The position numbers and the translations under genes are program-made. A DNA stretch of 64,000 nt from Kitasatospora sp. NBC_00315 (GTDB lineage Bacteria > Actinomycetota > Actinomycetes > Streptomycetales > Streptomycetaceae): contig NZ_CP108025.1 of assembly GCF_041435095.1 (NCBI RefSeq), positions 2,728,001 to 2,792,000 on the forward strand. Direction: 5' to 3'. Below, piece after piece: positions 9,796 through 19,569 of this stretch. Each line of letters starts with the position of its first letter. Within the stretch, counting starts at the first letter, position 1. The notes beneath the pieces were generated by a model. It had not been told where the DNA came from. It did no database searches and saw only the letters and a program-made list of their open reading frames with translations.

Positions 9796-9810
9796 GACGG
9801 GGCGGCGCCG

Positions 9811-11922
9811 TCAGCGGGATCCGAGCTGAAGCTCCGCGGACGCCTCCTCCACCACCGCCACACCGATCCGGCTCACCCGGACCGAGAACGGCTCCCCGGC
9901 CACCCGCAGACCGGTCAGCTGGAGTTCCCCGAGGGGCGCCGTGCTGGCGGGCCGGACGGTCACCCGTCCGGCCGGGGTGTCCGGTCGGACTCCGGCCAGG
10001 GCGAAGACCGCGTGGACCGCTCCCGCCGCCGAGACGGCCGCCGGGCGGCAGGCCGCCGGGTGCGGAACCGGCGGGCAGCCCGCCACCCGCTGCTCGCCCG
10101 CGTACATCTCAGGGAGGCGCCCCTCCAGGAAGGCCGAGGCTCCCAGCAGGCCCTCCAGCAGCGCGCCGGCCTCCCGTTCGAAGCCCGCTTCGGCCAGCCC
10201 CCCGACCGCGATCGCGGTCTCGTGCACCCGCACCGCTCCGCTTCGGTGACCGAGGGGGTTGAAGCGCGGGGACTTCGCACTGAGTGTCCGCAGGCCCCAT
10301 CCGCAGTCCAACTCCGGCGCGGTGAGGCGCTGCGCCAGCATCCGGGTCTGCTCCCGGTCGAGCAGGCCCTCGTGCCGGCCCCCGTCGCCGGACAGCCCGG
10401 GATCCAGCAGGTGAACGAGGGAGGAGGCCAGCGCGGGCAGCGGCCGGCCCCCGGCGGCCAGCGCGGCGGCCGGACGGCCGCCCGAGAGGTCGTCGACCCA
10501 GAAGCGCTCACGGAAGCGCGAACGCAGGGCGGCCGCCCAGTCACGCCATTCCTCGGCCCCGGGCCGGCCGAACGCCTCCAACAGCTCCGCTCCGTGCAGC
10601 GCGGCACGCAGCGCTTGTGCCTGGACCTCGCTCCGGGCCGCCGGAGCGTTCGTCGCACGCTCCTCCACGGGGCGGCTCAGATCCGTCACGAAGCCCTCGA
10701 TCAGGCCGGTGCGCAGCGTGCCGAGAGCGCGCTCGGCCGCTGGGAGCAGCTCGGCGACCTCCTGCCGCGGCAGGCCCCAGCGCCAGGCCTCGGCCAGCAC
10801 GGTGACGAACAGCAGGGTGGCCTCGGTGGCCGTGCAGGACGGCGGCAGCTCGGGCCCCGCATGCCGCAGCGCGCCGGGAAGAAGGCCCTCCGGAGCCCGG
10901 CCCGGCCCGGCGGCGGGTTGCTGACGGCGGGCCAGCGCACGCAGCGTCCCGGCGGCCAGGCGGGTGCCGAGGGGCAGCATGAGTCTGGCCGCCCAGAGCG
11001 CGTCGGCGGCGGCCAGGCCCAGGCGCCAGGGGGCGCCGGAGGCGGCGTAGAGGTCGGTGGGCCGGTCCGGGTCGGCGAGCAGCAGGCCGCCCAGGGCGTC
11101 CAGCGAGCGTGGAACGAGCAGTTCGACACGCGGATCGTCGCAGCGCACCTCGACGTCCGACCAGGGAAGCGGCACTCCCGTACCCCGGCCGCCCGGGGGC
11201 CTGGGGCCGGGCCCGGTGCTCTCCAGCTCGGTCCGCAACTCCACGGACCACCGTGATCCCGGCTGGATCTCCAGATCCCATCGCAGCACCCCCGCACCGG
11301 CCAGGACGGCGTGCGGTGAGGGCTTGGCCGTCACCGTGGCGCTGCGCCCGTGCCCGCTCCAGCGCAGGCCCGCCGACTGCACCTGGCTGGGCAGGTCGGA
11401 GGAGCGCAGTCCGGCGGCGATCTCGGCGATCGGCCCGAGATCGGTGCCCATCGCCAGTTCGAGCGGCAGGCGGGCCGGGCGGCTCCCGCCGTTGCGCACG
11501 GTGATGGTCTCGACGCCGTCGGCATGTCGCAACCGCTCGACGGTGAGGGCCGGATCCGGGTCGGGATCTCCGGGCAGGCGGATCGCGCCGAGGAAGCGTG
11601 CCTCCGCGGCCGAGGTGAGCGTGCCCTGGAGCGGCAGCGGTTCGATACCGCCGAGCCGCAGCTCAAGTCGGGCCAGCACCCGGAGCCCCGACCGGTAGAA
11701 GCCGTGCAGGCCGTGCCCGCGCAGCTGGCCGTCCGGCCCGGACGCCGTCATCGCGGGCGCGTTGACGCAGACCACCGCGTGGTGGGCGGCCGCGGGCTGT
11801 GGACGGCCGGGGGCCGCAGCCCGCTGCGGTCCCGCCTGGGTGTGGTCCGGCCGTGCCGTGGGTCTCGGTGCGCCGACCACGGTCTCGGCCGGCGCGGCCT
11901 GGGGCGGCCTCGTGGTGGTCAC
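9811..11922 (-). CDS. Glycogen-debranching-type (amylo-alpha-1,6-glucosidase-like) protein
   Basis: This is a 703-residue protein of the bacterial glycogen-debranching-like family. An N-terminal beta-rich domain (about 70-270; [20 protein letters not shown]) precedes an alpha/alpha-barrel (about 290-650). The barrel includes the conserved segment [20 protein letters not shown] and then [10 protein letters not shown], the area where catalytic acids lie in GH15-like enzymes. It probably acts on a branched alpha-glucan or related oligosaccharide in the cytosol; no signal peptide is seen. GTG at 11922 has GAGGAGGAG about 7 nt upstream. The Pro/Ala-rich first 45 residues look disordered. The gene stands alone, divergent from the iminopeptidase gene across a 670-bp region with unusual repeats. 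Confidence 0.8.
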   Translation of the reverse strand: MTTTRPPQAAPAETVVGAPRPTARPDHTQAGPQRAAAPGRPQPAAAHHAVVCVNAPAMTASGPDGQLRGHGLHGFYRSGLRVLARLELRLGGIEPLPLQGTLTSAAEARFLGAIRLPGDPDPDPALTVERLRHADGVETITVRNGGSRPARLPLELAMGTDLGPIAEIAAGLRSSDLPSQVQSAGLRWSGHGRSATVTAKPSPHAVLAGAGVLRWDLEIQPGSRWSVELRTELESTGPGPRPPGGRGTGVPLPWSDVEVRCDDPRVELLVPRSLDALGGLLLADPDRPTDLYAASGAPWRLGLAAADALWAARLMLPLGTRLAAGTLRALARRQQPAAGPGRAPEGLLPGALRHAGPELPPSCTATEATLLFVTVLAEAWRWGLPRQEVAELLPAAERALGTLRTGLIEGFVTDLSRPVEERATNAPAARSEVQAQALRAALHGAELLEAFGRPGAEEWRDWAAALRSRFRERFWVDDLSGGRPAAALAAGGRPLPALASSLVHLLDPGLSGDGGRHEGLLDREQTRMLAQRLTAPELDCGWGLRTLSAKSPRFNPLGHRSGAVRVHETAIAVGGLAEAGFEREAGALLEGLLGASAFLEGRLPEMYAGEQRVAGCPPVPHPAACRPAAVSAAGAVHAVFALAGVRPDTPAGRVTVRPASTAPLGELQLTGLRVAGEPFSVRVSRIGVAVVEEASAELQLGSR

Positions 11923-11983
11923 CGGACTCTCCTCCTCTCGGCGGTCCGCCGGCCGAGAGGCCGGCAGGCCGCGATCATCTGCG

Positions 11984-12087
11984 GTGCTTGCGTGCGTGTG
12001 TGTCGCGTGTGCTTGGCATGTGCGTTGCGTGGGTGCCTGTGTGCGTGCCTGTGCCTGTGTCTGTTTCCGTGTCTGTGTACGTCTGCG
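11984..12087. repeat. Degenerate GT-rich low-complexity tract
   Basis: About 100 bases of the plus strand consist of loosely repeated GTGTG, GTGCCT and GTCTGT units with almost no A. Such purine/pyrimidine alternation is rare in this GC-rich chromosome. It lies just upstream of the debranching-type gene's start and is not obviously coding. Confidence 0.75.
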
Positions 12088-12143
12088 ATCTCGTGCTGTT
12101 CGACCTGCCGGTCCTACCCGGTCGGCGGTCGGACGGAACTGCC

Positions 12144-12220
12144 GAGCCGCCGGTCCTGCGGACCGGTGAGCTCCCTGTGCGGAGGTGGCTCCGCGTCGAG
12201 CCCCCGGTCCTGCGGACCGG
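12144..12220. repeat. Paired 23-bp repeats, each containing a 17-bp palindrome
   Basis: Copies at 12144-12166 and 12198-12220 agree at 22 of 23 bases and begin 54 bp apart. Each contains CCGGTCC-TGC-GGACCGG, a 7-bp-arm inverted repeat. Paired identical palindromes between two divergent genes suggest an operator pair. A hairpin role in RNA is the alternative. Confidence 0.6.
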
Positions 12221-12592
12221 CCGTCCTCGCCGCATCCGGCCCGCACCACGATGTGCCGGCCGAGTGGGGCACCGCGAACGACGCCGTCGCCCTGACGACG
12301 GCCCTCCGCAGGATGAAACGCCCCGGACCCTCGACAGGTCACGGCATCGGTTCGCCGCGGCCCTGCCCCGGTACCGCCCGGCCCACCCGGCGGGACGGCG
12401 CCGGGAACGGCTGCCACCAGCACGGGCTGACGCTCCGCAACCGCGTTCCACCGGCCCGGGGCCGATGTGCGGCGGCCACCGAACTGATGCCCGGCCGCCG
12501 TCAGGATACGGTGCCTTGGTCACGGGACCGGCACCGGCAACACCGGGGACCGCGCCCGTGACAACCGTGACCAGCTCGTACCGAGGAGTTGC

Positions 12593-13906
12593 ATGTCCAC
12601 CGCCAGTCGGCTGCCCGGAATCGTCACGACCGATCACGTCTTCCGCCTGCCTCTCGATCACACCACTCCCGAGGGCGAGCACATCGAGGTGTACGCCCGG
12701 GAGGTGGTCGCCGCCGGCCGGGAGAGCGACGATCTGCCCTGGCTGCTGTTCCTCCAGGGCGGCCCGGGCGGCAAGGCCGGCCGCCCACTCGGCCGGGACG
12801 GCTGGCTCGTGCGCGCACTCGACGACTACCGGGTGCTGCTGCTGGACCAGCGCGGCACCGGGCGCTCCACCCCGGCCACCCGGCAGACGCTGGCCCGGCG
12901 GGGGACGCCCCGGGCGCAGGCCGACTATCTCGCGCACTTCCGGGCCGACTCCATCGTCCGGGACGCCGAGCTGATCCGTCGCCGGCTGCTGGGCGACGAC
13001 GGGCGCTGGAGCCTGCTCGGCCAGAGCTTCGGCGGTTTCTGCACGCTGACCTACCTCTCGATCGCCCCCGAGAGCCTGCGCGAGGCTTTCGTCACCGGTG
13101 GACTGGCGGGGCTGCACAGCTCCGCCGAGGACGTCTACCGCGCGGCGTACCCCCGGGTGATCCGCAAGAACGAGGCGCACTACGCCCGTTACCCGGACGA
13201 CGTGGCCGCGGTGCGGCGGATCGCCGCGCACCTGGCCGGCTCCCCCGCCGAACTGCCCGACGGCGGACTGCTCACCGTCGAGGCCTTCCAGGCCCTGGGC
13301 ACCCTGCTCGGCGGTGCGTCGGGCTCGGACACCCTGCACTACCTCCTGGAGGAGGCCTGGGTCGAGGGAGTGTCGGGCGCCGAACTGTCGGACACCTTCC
13401 TGGCCGAGGCCCAGGCCAAGCTGTCCTTCGCACAGGGGCCGCTGTACGCCGTACTGCACGAGTCGATCTACGGACAGCGGACGGTGGACCCGGCGGGAAC
13501 GGGATGGGCCGCCGAGCGCGTCCGCGAGGAGTTCCCCGCCTTCGACGCCGCCGCCGCGCTCGACTCCGGGGCGCCGGTCCTGTTCACCGGCGAGATGATC
13601 TACCCCTGGATGTTCGAGACCGACCCCGCTCTTCGCCCGCTGCGGGAGACGGCCCGACTCCTCGCCGAACGCACCGACTGGCCCGACCTCTACGACCCGG
13701 CGCGGCTGGCGGCCAACGAGGTGCCGGTCATGGCGGCGATCTATCACGACGACATGTACGTGGACACGGCCGCCTCCCTGGAGACGGCGGGCGCCGTACG
13801 CGGCCTGCGGTTCTGGATCACCAACGAGTGGGAGCACGACGGTCTCCGGGTGAGTGGCGGCAAGGTGCTGGACCGCCTGATCGCGATGGCGCGCGGGGAG
13901 TTCTAG
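12593..13906 (+). CDS. Alpha/beta hydrolase, proline iminopeptidase-like (S33)
   Basis: This is a 437-residue cytosolic hydrolase expected to remove N-terminal proline from peptides. The oxyanion-hole region LQGGPGGKAG (about 54-63) and DQRGTGRS (about 84-91) are typical of S33 peptidases. The nucleophile elbow is GQSFGG (about 143-148) and a late His occurs in NEWEHDGL (about 415). The long cap domain fits the larger iminopeptidase class rather than generic hydrolases. ATG at 12593 is preceded by GAGGAG 4 nt away. It is a single gene, convergent with the DUF4192 gene 77 bp away. Confidence 0.85.
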   Translation: MSTASRLPGIVTTDHVFRLPLDHTTPEGEHIEVYAREVVAAGRESDDLPWLLFLQGGPGGKAGRPLGRDGWLVRALDDYRVLLLDQRGTGRSTPATRQTLARRGTPRAQADYLAHFRADSIVRDAELIRRRLLGDDGRWSLLGQSFGGFCTLTYLSIAPESLREAFVTGGLAGLHSSAEDVYRAAYPRVIRKNEAHYARYPDDVAAVRRIAAHLAGSPAELPDGGLLTVEAFQALGTLLGGASGSDTLHYLLEEAWVEGVSGAELSDTFLAEAQAKLSFAQGPLYAVLHESIYGQRTVDPAGTGWAAERVREEFPAFDAAAALDSGAPVLFTGEMIYPWMFETDPALRPLRETARLLAERTDWPDLYDPARLAANEVPVMAAIYHDDMYVDTAASLETAGAVRGLRFWITNEWEHDGLRVSGGKVLDRLIAMARGEF

Positions 13907-13983
13907 CCGGACGGCTCCCGGGCCCACCCGCCGGTGCGGAGCCGACGGGCGGGCGGGGTCCGCGACGGACGGGGCCGTCACGG

Positions 13984-15579
13984 TCAGGATCCGATCCGGG
14001 CGTTGCGGGCCCGACACCCGCCGCCGGGCGCGCCGGCGGCACGCCTCGCCTCCTCGCACCCTGCTCCCGACCCGTCGGCGAGCCCTTCGGCGGTGCGCCC
14101 GAGGATCCGCCGGCGCAGCCTGACCCGACGCGCGGACGGCCACCGGGCGGACGGCCGAGGGCCGGGCAGCGGGTCGGGGCCGCGGCCGGCCCCCGGGTGG
14201 GGACCTCCCCCGGGCTCGGGCTCGGGCTCGGGCTCGGGGCCGCGCTCGGCGCCCGGCCCCGCGCCCGGCCCTGACTCCTCCGCTGCCCGCACCGCCGCTT
14301 CCGCCCCCTCCGCGGACGGCGGTGCCCCGAGCGGCGTTCCAGGTGACGCTCCGGGCGGCGCTCCGGGCGCCGAGGGCGACCCCGGACTCGGCCGGGCCCC
14401 GGCGGCCCCTCTGCGTGCCCGCTCGGCCCGCAGGCCCTTCAGCAGGAGGTCGGGGGGCAGGCCTCCGTTCAACGATTCGTGGAGCAACTGCGCCAGCAGG
14501 TAGTACGGATCGAGCTTCAGCACCCGGGCCAGGGCGATCCGGGCCGTCGCGCTGTCCCCCGCGAGCCAGGACGTCCACGCGAGCAGGGTCAGCGGCGCCG
14601 ACGCGCACTCGTCGTACGGAATCACGCAGCGCTGGGCGAGGAATCGCCAGAGCCGCTGGGCTCCGGCCAGTTCGTCGGGCTCCGCGAACTCGGCGGCCCG
14701 GTCGCGCAGGCGCTTGTCCTGGAGTCCCGTCAGCAGCAGGGCCGCCCGGTGCTCGTCGATCCCCCGCGCGCCGGCGATGAACTCCGCCATCACCTCGTCG
14801 AGCAGCGCGCCGGCCCGATCCCCCTCGGGCGTGTTCAGGCCGCCCGCGGGGTGGGCGAAGCGCTCCAGGGCGAGGCGCTGGCGCTCCGCCTCCGGCCCGT
14901 CGATCGGCGCCAGACCCGCCATGATCGCCTTACGGCTGCCACGCGGGGCCAGGCCGGCGAAGGTGGCGGCGGCGACCACCGGCCCGGGGCCGCTCGTGCG
15001 ACGGATCACCGTGCCCGTCGGCTCGCAGCAACCCGTCCGGTTGCAGAGGAACGACCACCACCGGCCGTCCGAGACGCAGAGCGACTCCTTGACCTTCACT
15101 CCCCGCAGCTCGAAGGCGGCCCGCAGCTCCTCGGCCAGCGGTTCCAGGCGCTCCACCGTCGTCCGGCCCTCGCGACGGCGTCGCCCCGGACCGCGGGTGG
15201 CCGGATCGGCGCCGGTCGCACCATCGGCGGCGTCCGGGGCGTGGCCGGGGTCTTCGGGCCTGCCGGGATCCGGATCCTGACAGAGGTAGAGCAGCACCTG
15301 GGCCGGCTTCCCGCCCCGCTGCTCGGAGAGCCGGACCAGCAGCGCGGCCGTCTCGCCGGCCGCCTCCTGCCACTCCTCGGGGCTTTCGGGGATGTCCAGC
15401 CGGATCACTCCGCCCTGCTCCAGGTCCGCGCCGTGCAGCCCGACCGCGACGATGCTGTCGTCGGGGAAGAAGCCGAGGAGGTAGGGGAGCAGCTCGGCCA
15501 TGTCCGCCGGGCCGCGCATCCTGACCGGCAGGTGGCCCGGAAGGGGATTCGATGACAGTGTGGAGCGTTCGTCGTTCAT
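13984..15579 (-). CDS. DUF4192 domain protein
   Basis: This is a 531-residue cytosolic protein of an actinobacterial family without known function. The DUF4192-like part covers about residues 1-370. Recognisable pieces are [20 protein letters not shown] near the start, [11 protein letters not shown] with nearby Cys residues, and a helical C-terminal part ending in a TPR-like [21 protein letters not shown]. The last 150 residues are low-complexity Pro/Gly/Ala/Glu, including four GAGCCC-type hexamer repeats (14215-14238) that encode a Glu-Pro run, then an Arg-rich end. The start ATG at 15579 lacks a clear ribosome binding site, so it is uncertain. The gene diverges from recQ. DUF4192 genes often neighbour recQ-like helicases in my memory, but no joint function is shown. 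Confidence 0.75.
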   Translation of the reverse strand: MNDERSTLSSNPLPGHLPVRMRGPADMAELLPYLLGFFPDDSIVAVGLHGADLEQGGVIRLDIPESPEEWQEAAGETAALLVRLSEQRGGKPAQVLLYLCQDPDPGRPEDPGHAPDAADGATGADPATRGPGRRRREGRTTVERLEPLAEELRAAFELRGVKVKESLCVSDGRWWSFLCNRTGCCEPTGTVIRRTSGPGPVVAAATFAGLAPRGSRKAIMAGLAPIDGPEAERQRLALERFAHPAGGLNTPEGDRAGALLDEVMAEFIAGARGIDEHRAALLLTGLQDKRLRDRAAEFAEPDELAGAQRLWRFLAQRCVIPYDECASAPLTLLAWTSWLAGDSATARIALARVLKLDPYYLLAQLLHESLNGGLPPDLLLKGLRAERARRGAAGARPSPGSPSAPGAPPGASPGTPLGAPPSAEGAEAAVRAAEESGPGAGPGAERGPEPEPEPEPGGGPHPGAGRGPDPLPGPRPSARWPSARRVRLRRRILGRTAEGLADGSGAGCEEARRAAGAPGGGCRARNARIGS

Positions 15580-15807
15580 GGACGGAAGAATGCCGTGGTG
15601 CGTTTTCCCCCGCCGGAATTGGCGAATTCCTGTGGACAACTCCCGCCTGTGGATATCCGTCACCCATTCGGCTCGCACCAAAGCCACTCGCACGAGCGGG
15701 ATTTGACGCCATCTCGTTTCACCGGCTTTCCGGTCCCCGTCGCGATCCACCGGGCCACCGCCCCGGGCCGTTGGCCGTTTGTCGGCCCGACCCTGTTACA
15801 TGGACGC
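15580..15807. promoter_or_regulatory. Divergent promoter region of the DUF4192 and recQ genes
   Basis: This 228-bp region has no gene. GGAATT-GGCG-AATTCC at 15615-15630 is a 16-bp palindrome that could bind a regulator. For recQ, TTGGCC and TGTTAC separated by 17 bp lie just before the start codon, a weak match to a housekeeping promoter. Both are suggestions only. Confidence 0.3.
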
Positions 15808-18117
15808 ATGGATCAGCCCGAGACCCCCTCCAGCCCGACGGCCGACACCTCCGACACCTCCGACACCGCTGCCGACCGAAGCGGCGCCACGCCGGCGCCG
15901 GCGGCCCCCGACGCGCACGGCTCCGACGGCGCGGGTGCCGGCGGCACGTCCGGGCCCGAGCGGGCCGCCGTGCGGGCGCGGGCCGAGGCCGTGCTGCGCG
16001 AGCTGGCAGGCCCCTCCGCGACCCTGCGTGAGGACCAGTGGCTGGCGATCGAGGCCCTGGTCGTCGATCACCGCCGGGCCCTGGTCGTCCAGCGCACCGG
16101 CTGGGGCAAGTCCGCCGTGTACTTCATCGCCACCGCCCTGCTGCGCGGTCGCGGCGCCGGTCCCACGGTGATCGTCTCGCCACTGCTCGCCCTCATGCGC
16201 AACCAGGTGGAGTCGGCCGCCCGGGCCGGGATCCGCGCCCGCACCATCAACTCGGCGAACACCGAGGAGTGGGACGAGATCCAGGCCGAGGTCGCGGCAG
16301 GGGCCGTGGACATCCTGCTGGTCAGCCCCGAGCGGCTGAACAATCCCGACTTCCGTGATCAGGTGCTGCCCAAGCTGGCCGCCTCCACCGGCCTGCTGGT
16401 GGTCGACGAGGCGCACTGCATCTCCGACTGGGGCCACGACTTCCGACCCGACTACCGGCGCCTTCGCACCATGCTCGCCGATCTGTCGCCCGGGGTTCCG
16501 GTGCTGGCCACCACCGCCACCGCCAACGCCCGGGTGACCGCCGACGTCGCCGAGCAGCTGGGCACCGGCACCACGGACGAGCACGCGCTCGTGCTGCGCG
16601 GCCCGCTCGACCGGGAGAGCCTGAGCCTCGCCGTGCTCGCCCTGCCGGATCCCGCGCACCGCCTGGCCTGGCTGGCCGATCACCTGGACCGGCTGCCCGG
16701 CTCCGGCATCATCTACACGCTCACGGTGGCCGCCGCGGACGAGGTCACCGCCTTCCTGCGGGAGCGCGGTTTCACCGTCGCCTCGTACTCGGGGCGCACG
16801 GAGGACGCGGAGCGCCGATCCGCCGAGGCCGATCTGCTGGCCAACAGGGTGAAGGCGCTGGTGGCGACCTCGGCTCTGGGCATGGGCTTCGACAAGCCCG
16901 ACCTCGGGTTCGTCGTCCACCTCGGCTCGCCCAGCTCCCCGATCGCGTACTACCAGCAGGTCGGCCGCGCCGGGCGCGGGGTGGACCGGGCCGAGGTGCT
17001 GCTGCTCCCCGGACGCGAGGACGAAGCGATCTGGCGCTACTTCGCCTCCCTCGCCTTCCCGCCGGAGGAGCAGGTCCGGCGGACGATCGACGCGCTGGCG
17101 CAGGCCGGGCGGCCGTTGTCGACGGCGGCGCTGGAGCCCCGGGTCGATCTGCGGCGGGCCCGGCTGGAGACCATGCTCAAGGTCCTGGACGTGGACGGCG
17201 CCGTGCGCCGGGTCAAGGGCGGCTGGACGGCCACGGGACAGCCCTGGGCGTACGACACCGCCCGCTACGCCAAGGTGGCGGCCTCCCGGGAGGCCGAGCA
17301 GCGCGCGATGCGCGAGTACGCGTCCACCTCCGCCTGCCGGATGGAGTTCCTGCGCCGCCAGTTGGACGACGAGCAGGCGGCTCCCTGCGGCCGCTGCGAC
17401 AACTGCGCGGGCGCCCGGCACACCGCCGACGTGTCCGCCGAGGCGTTGGGGACCGCCCGTGCGGCACTCGGCCGCCCCGGGGTGACCTTCGAGCCCCGAC
17501 GCCTGTGGCCGACCGGGATGGAGTCGCTCGGCGTCCCGCTCAAGGGCCGGATCCCGGCGGGCGAACAGGCCGAGACCGGGCGCGCCCTCGGCCGGCTCTC
17601 CGACATCGGCTGGGGCAACCGGCTGCGCGCGATGCTGGCCGATCAGGCGCCGGACGCGACCGTCCCCACCGATGTGGTGAACGCCCTTGTCTCCGTCCTC
17701 GCCGACTGGGCCCGCGGGCCCGGCGGCTGGGCCGGCCCGGCGACGGCCGAGGGCGGCCGGCTGGAGCGACCGGTCGGCGTGGTCACCCTGGCCTCGGCCG
17801 GGCGGCCCCAGCTGGTCGGCAGCCTGGGCGCGCAGATCGCGTCGATCGGCCGGCTCCCGCTCCTGGGCCGGGTCGAGTACGCGGCCGGCCACGCGCCGCA
17901 GGGCGGGCGGAGCAACAGCGCCCAGCGGCTGCACTCGCTGGCGGGCGCGTTGGTCCTGCCGCCGGCGTTGGAGAACGCGCTCGCCGAGGCGGCCGGCCCG
18001 GTGCTGCTGGTCGACGACCTGGTCGACTCGGGCTGGACGGTCACGGTCGCGGCCCGCCTCCTGCGTCGGGCCGGCGCGAGCACGGTGCTGCCCCTGGTGC
18101 TGGCCGTCCAGGGGTGA
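15808..18117 (+). CDS. recQ: RecQ-family DNA helicase with C-terminal phosphoribosyltransferase-like domain
   Basis: This is an ATP-dependent 3'-5' DNA helicase for recombination and repair. After a disordered Ala/Thr/Asp-rich leader (about 1-50), the core shows motif [13 protein letters not shown] (about 93), motif [21 protein letters not shown] (about 195-213), motif [13 protein letters not shown], and motif [11 protein letters not shown]. The RecQ zinc site is present (CRMEF about residue 510, then CGRCDNC). The last 110 residues add a PRTase-type fold with the PRPP-loop motif [13 protein letters not shown] (about 735-747), as in ComF-like proteins. An HRDC domain is not evident. Total length is 769 residues. 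ATG at 15808 lacks a good Shine-Dalgarno. The transcript ends in a 15-bp stem-loop. Confidence 0.9.
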   Translation: MDQPETPSSPTADTSDTSDTAADRSGATPAPAAPDAHGSDGAGAGGTSGPERAAVRARAEAVLRELAGPSATLREDQWLAIEALVVDHRRALVVQRTGWGKSAVYFIATALLRGRGAGPTVIVSPLLALMRNQVESAARAGIRARTINSANTEEWDEIQAEVAAGAVDILLVSPERLNNPDFRDQVLPKLAASTGLLVVDEAHCISDWGHDFRPDYRRLRTMLADLSPGVPVLATTATANARVTADVAEQLGTGTTDEHALVLRGPLDRESLSLAVLALPDPAHRLAWLADHLDRLPGSGIIYTLTVAAADEVTAFLRERGFTVASYSGRTEDAERRSAEADLLANRVKALVATSALGMGFDKPDLGFVVHLGSPSSPIAYYQQVGRAGRGVDRAEVLLLPGREDEAIWRYFASLAFPPEEQVRRTIDALAQAGRPLSTAALEPRVDLRRARLETMLKVLDVDGAVRRVKGGWTATGQPWAYDTARYAKVAASREAEQRAMREYASTSACRMEFLRRQLDDEQAAPCGRCDNCAGARHTADVSAEALGTARAALGRPGVTFEPRRLWPTGMESLGVPLKGRIPAGEQAETGRALGRLSDIGWGNRLRAMLADQAPDATVPTDVVNALVSVLADWARGPGGWAGPATAEGGRLERPVGVVTLASAGRPQLVGSLGAQIASIGRLPLLGRVEYAAGHAPQGGRSNSAQRLHSLAGALVLPPALENALAEAAGPVLLVDDLVDSGWTVTVAARLLRRAGASTVLPLVLAVQG

Positions 18118-18544
18118 CGCCTGCCGGGGCGGCCACCCGGCGGCAGGACCGCGGTGGCCCGGACCACGGTCCGGGCCACCGCACCGGGCAGGTCCGGCGG
18201 CCGTGCGAGGCGGGTGCGGCGCTGTGAGGGGCGGGCTCGGACGGCCGTGAGGGGCGGGGCGGGAGGGAGGCCGAAGCTGCGGCGGCGCCCTGCCGGGCGG
18301 TCCCTCGCCGGGGGAACGGCCGGGCGTCTGCAGCAAGACCTCCCGCCTCGGCCGAATGGCATCGCCGGCGCCGTGGAATATATCCGGCAGAACGTCGAGA
18401 TTCGGACCGGATTCACCGGTCCGTCGTTGCCGGTCCGGCCCATCTGACGTGAGAATTGGAGCGTACCCACGTGCCTGGTCCGACGGACCCGGCCTTCGGC
18501 GTACGCGGGCACCCGTGTGCCCGACGGATCGGGGAAGGAGGATC
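18118..18544. other. Intergenic region, 427 bp
   Basis: No gene is supported between recQ and the hypothetical gene at 18545. It holds the recQ terminator (18151-18182) and, from about 18360, somewhat less GC-rich sequence that probably contains the next gene's promoter. No hexamer pair could be assigned with confidence. Confidence 0.45.
18151..18182 (+). terminator. recQ terminator
   Basis: A perfect 15-bp inverted repeat (18151-18165 with 18168-18182) with almost no loop, 34 bp past the recQ stop. The innermost pairs must open to form the loop. Confidence 0.8.
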
Positions 18545-19225
18545 GTGATCAACGGTATGGACCGAGATCGGTATCCCCTCGCCCGGAGCGCCGACCCCAG
18601 GCGCACCCTCGACCTCGAGAGCTGGACGGCAGCGGCCGTCCCGCTGCTGCGGGATCCGCGCGAGTTCGTGACCGAGCTGCACCGGCGCCACCTGCCGCAG
18701 CCGGGCACCGTGGTCGTGACCGTCCTGGACGCGCTGCACCAGGTCTCGGCCTCGGCCTCCTTCATGCCCCGGCCGCACCACCGCGACGGCTGGCAGCACC
18801 GCAACGCGATCCTGGCCCACCTGCGTCAGGTGATTCCGCACGGCCTGCGGCGTGCCGCGCCGACCCACACCGCCGTGCTGCTGCGCTGCCGGGACGGTGC
18901 GGCCGGCTGGTCACCGGAGGACGGCACCTGGATGTGGGCCCTGCACGATGCGGCGGCGCTGCACGGGCTGCGCTGCGGTTCGTACGTCACGCTCACCCCG
19001 GCAGGGTGGCGGATCCTCGGCGACGACCGCAGCGGACGCAGTCCGCACGCCGGGTCCTGGGTGGACGGGCCGGTGCACACCGTCACCGAGCTCCCGCCCC
19101 GAGCACCGGGGGTGGCCACGACGGACACCGCCACCACCACGACCCTCCCGGACCGGGGAGCCGAAGCGTGGTCCCCCGCCCGGGTGACCGGCGTGGAGCG
19201 CCCCAGACGCAGCGCCGCCCGCTGA
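18545..19225 (+). CDS. Conserved-looking hypothetical protein
   Basis: The 226-residue product is not recognised as a named family. Residues about 40-165 look folded: a helical start, then VVVTVLDALHQVSASA, a His-rich segment (PRPHHRDGWQHRN), TAVLLRCRDG and TWMWALHDAAALHGLRCGSYVTLTPAGWRIL. The Thr/Pro/Arg-rich last 60 residues look disordered. There is no signal peptide or membrane helix. GTG at 18545 follows AAGGAGG by only 3 nt; ATG at 18557 is the alternative and would lose four residues. The gene is monocistronic between the recQ terminator and a repeat array. Codon use matches neighbours, so I expect it to be real and expressed. Confidence 0.65.
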   Translation: MINGMDRDRYPLARSADPRRTLDLESWTAAAVPLLRDPREFVTELHRRHLPQPGTVVVTVLDALHQVSASASFMPRPHHRDGWQHRNAILAHLRQVIPHGLRRAAPTHTAVLLRCRDGAAGWSPEDGTWMWALHDAAALHGLRCGSYVTLTPAGWRILGDDRSGRSPHAGSWVDGPVHTVTELPPRAPGVATTDTATTTTLPDRGAEAWSPARVTGVERPRRSAAR

Positions 19226-19569
19226 GGCCCCGAAGGGCCGCAGCGGGCGCGGCGGACACGGCTGGCACGGACACGGCGGACCGCCGAGGCGGCGCCAGGA
19301 CGAACGGGACGGACAGCTCGAACACCGCGGTCGGCACAGCACCGCGGGGCCGGGCCAGGCCAGGCCAGCCACGACGGACATCCGGAGCCCGGACACCCTC
19401 GGCATCACCCGATCGGCCCAGCACACCCGATCAGCTCAGCACACCCGATCGGCCCAGCGCACCCGATCAGCTCAGCACACCCGTCCGAACCGGCGCACCG
19501 ACCGAACAGCGCACCCGATCCGGCGACAGCACCCGATCGAACCGGCGCCCGTCCCGGCACCGCCCCCGG
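19226..19569. other. Convergent intergenic region, 344 bp, with repeat array
   Basis: No gene is supported between two convergent genes. The main content is the 18-bp repeat array at 19406-19477 and its degenerate continuation to about 19550. No clear terminator hairpin was found, so read-through may occur. Confidence 0.5.
19406..19477. repeat. 18-bp tandem repeat array
   Basis: Four contiguous 18-bp units start at 19406, 19424, 19442 and 19460. All begin CACCCGATC. Units alternate between a GGCCCAG and an AGCTCAG variant, so the true period is 36 bp. Decayed copies follow to about 19550. Confidence 0.85.

Larger units (their letters stand above)
9423..9810. other. Intergenic region, 388 bp, with small repeats
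   Basis: No gene is supported. It holds the Nudix promoter region with a 15-bp imperfect palindrome (9424-9438), an exact 20-bp tandem duplication (9651-9690), a short repeat of GTGCCACCCGGC near 9750-9775, and a strong stem-loop at 9773-9795. Confidence 0.5.
11923..12592. other. Divergent intergenic region, 670 bp, with unusual composition
   Basis: No gene is supported. It contains a degenerate GT-rich tract (about 11984-12087), very unlike neighbouring sequence, and two 23-bp near-identical palindromic repeats (12144-12166 and 12198-12220). It should carry promoters for both the debranching-type gene and the iminopeptidase gene. Confidence 0.6.

Noticed and set aside
13907..13983. Terminator between the iminopeptidase and DUF4192 genes
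   Set aside because: Only a short GGGCGGG/CCCGCC pairing with a wide loop was found; too weak to list.
19406..19477. Second repeat cluster as a CRISPR array
   Set aside because: 18-bp contiguous units without spacers; no cas genes in the window.
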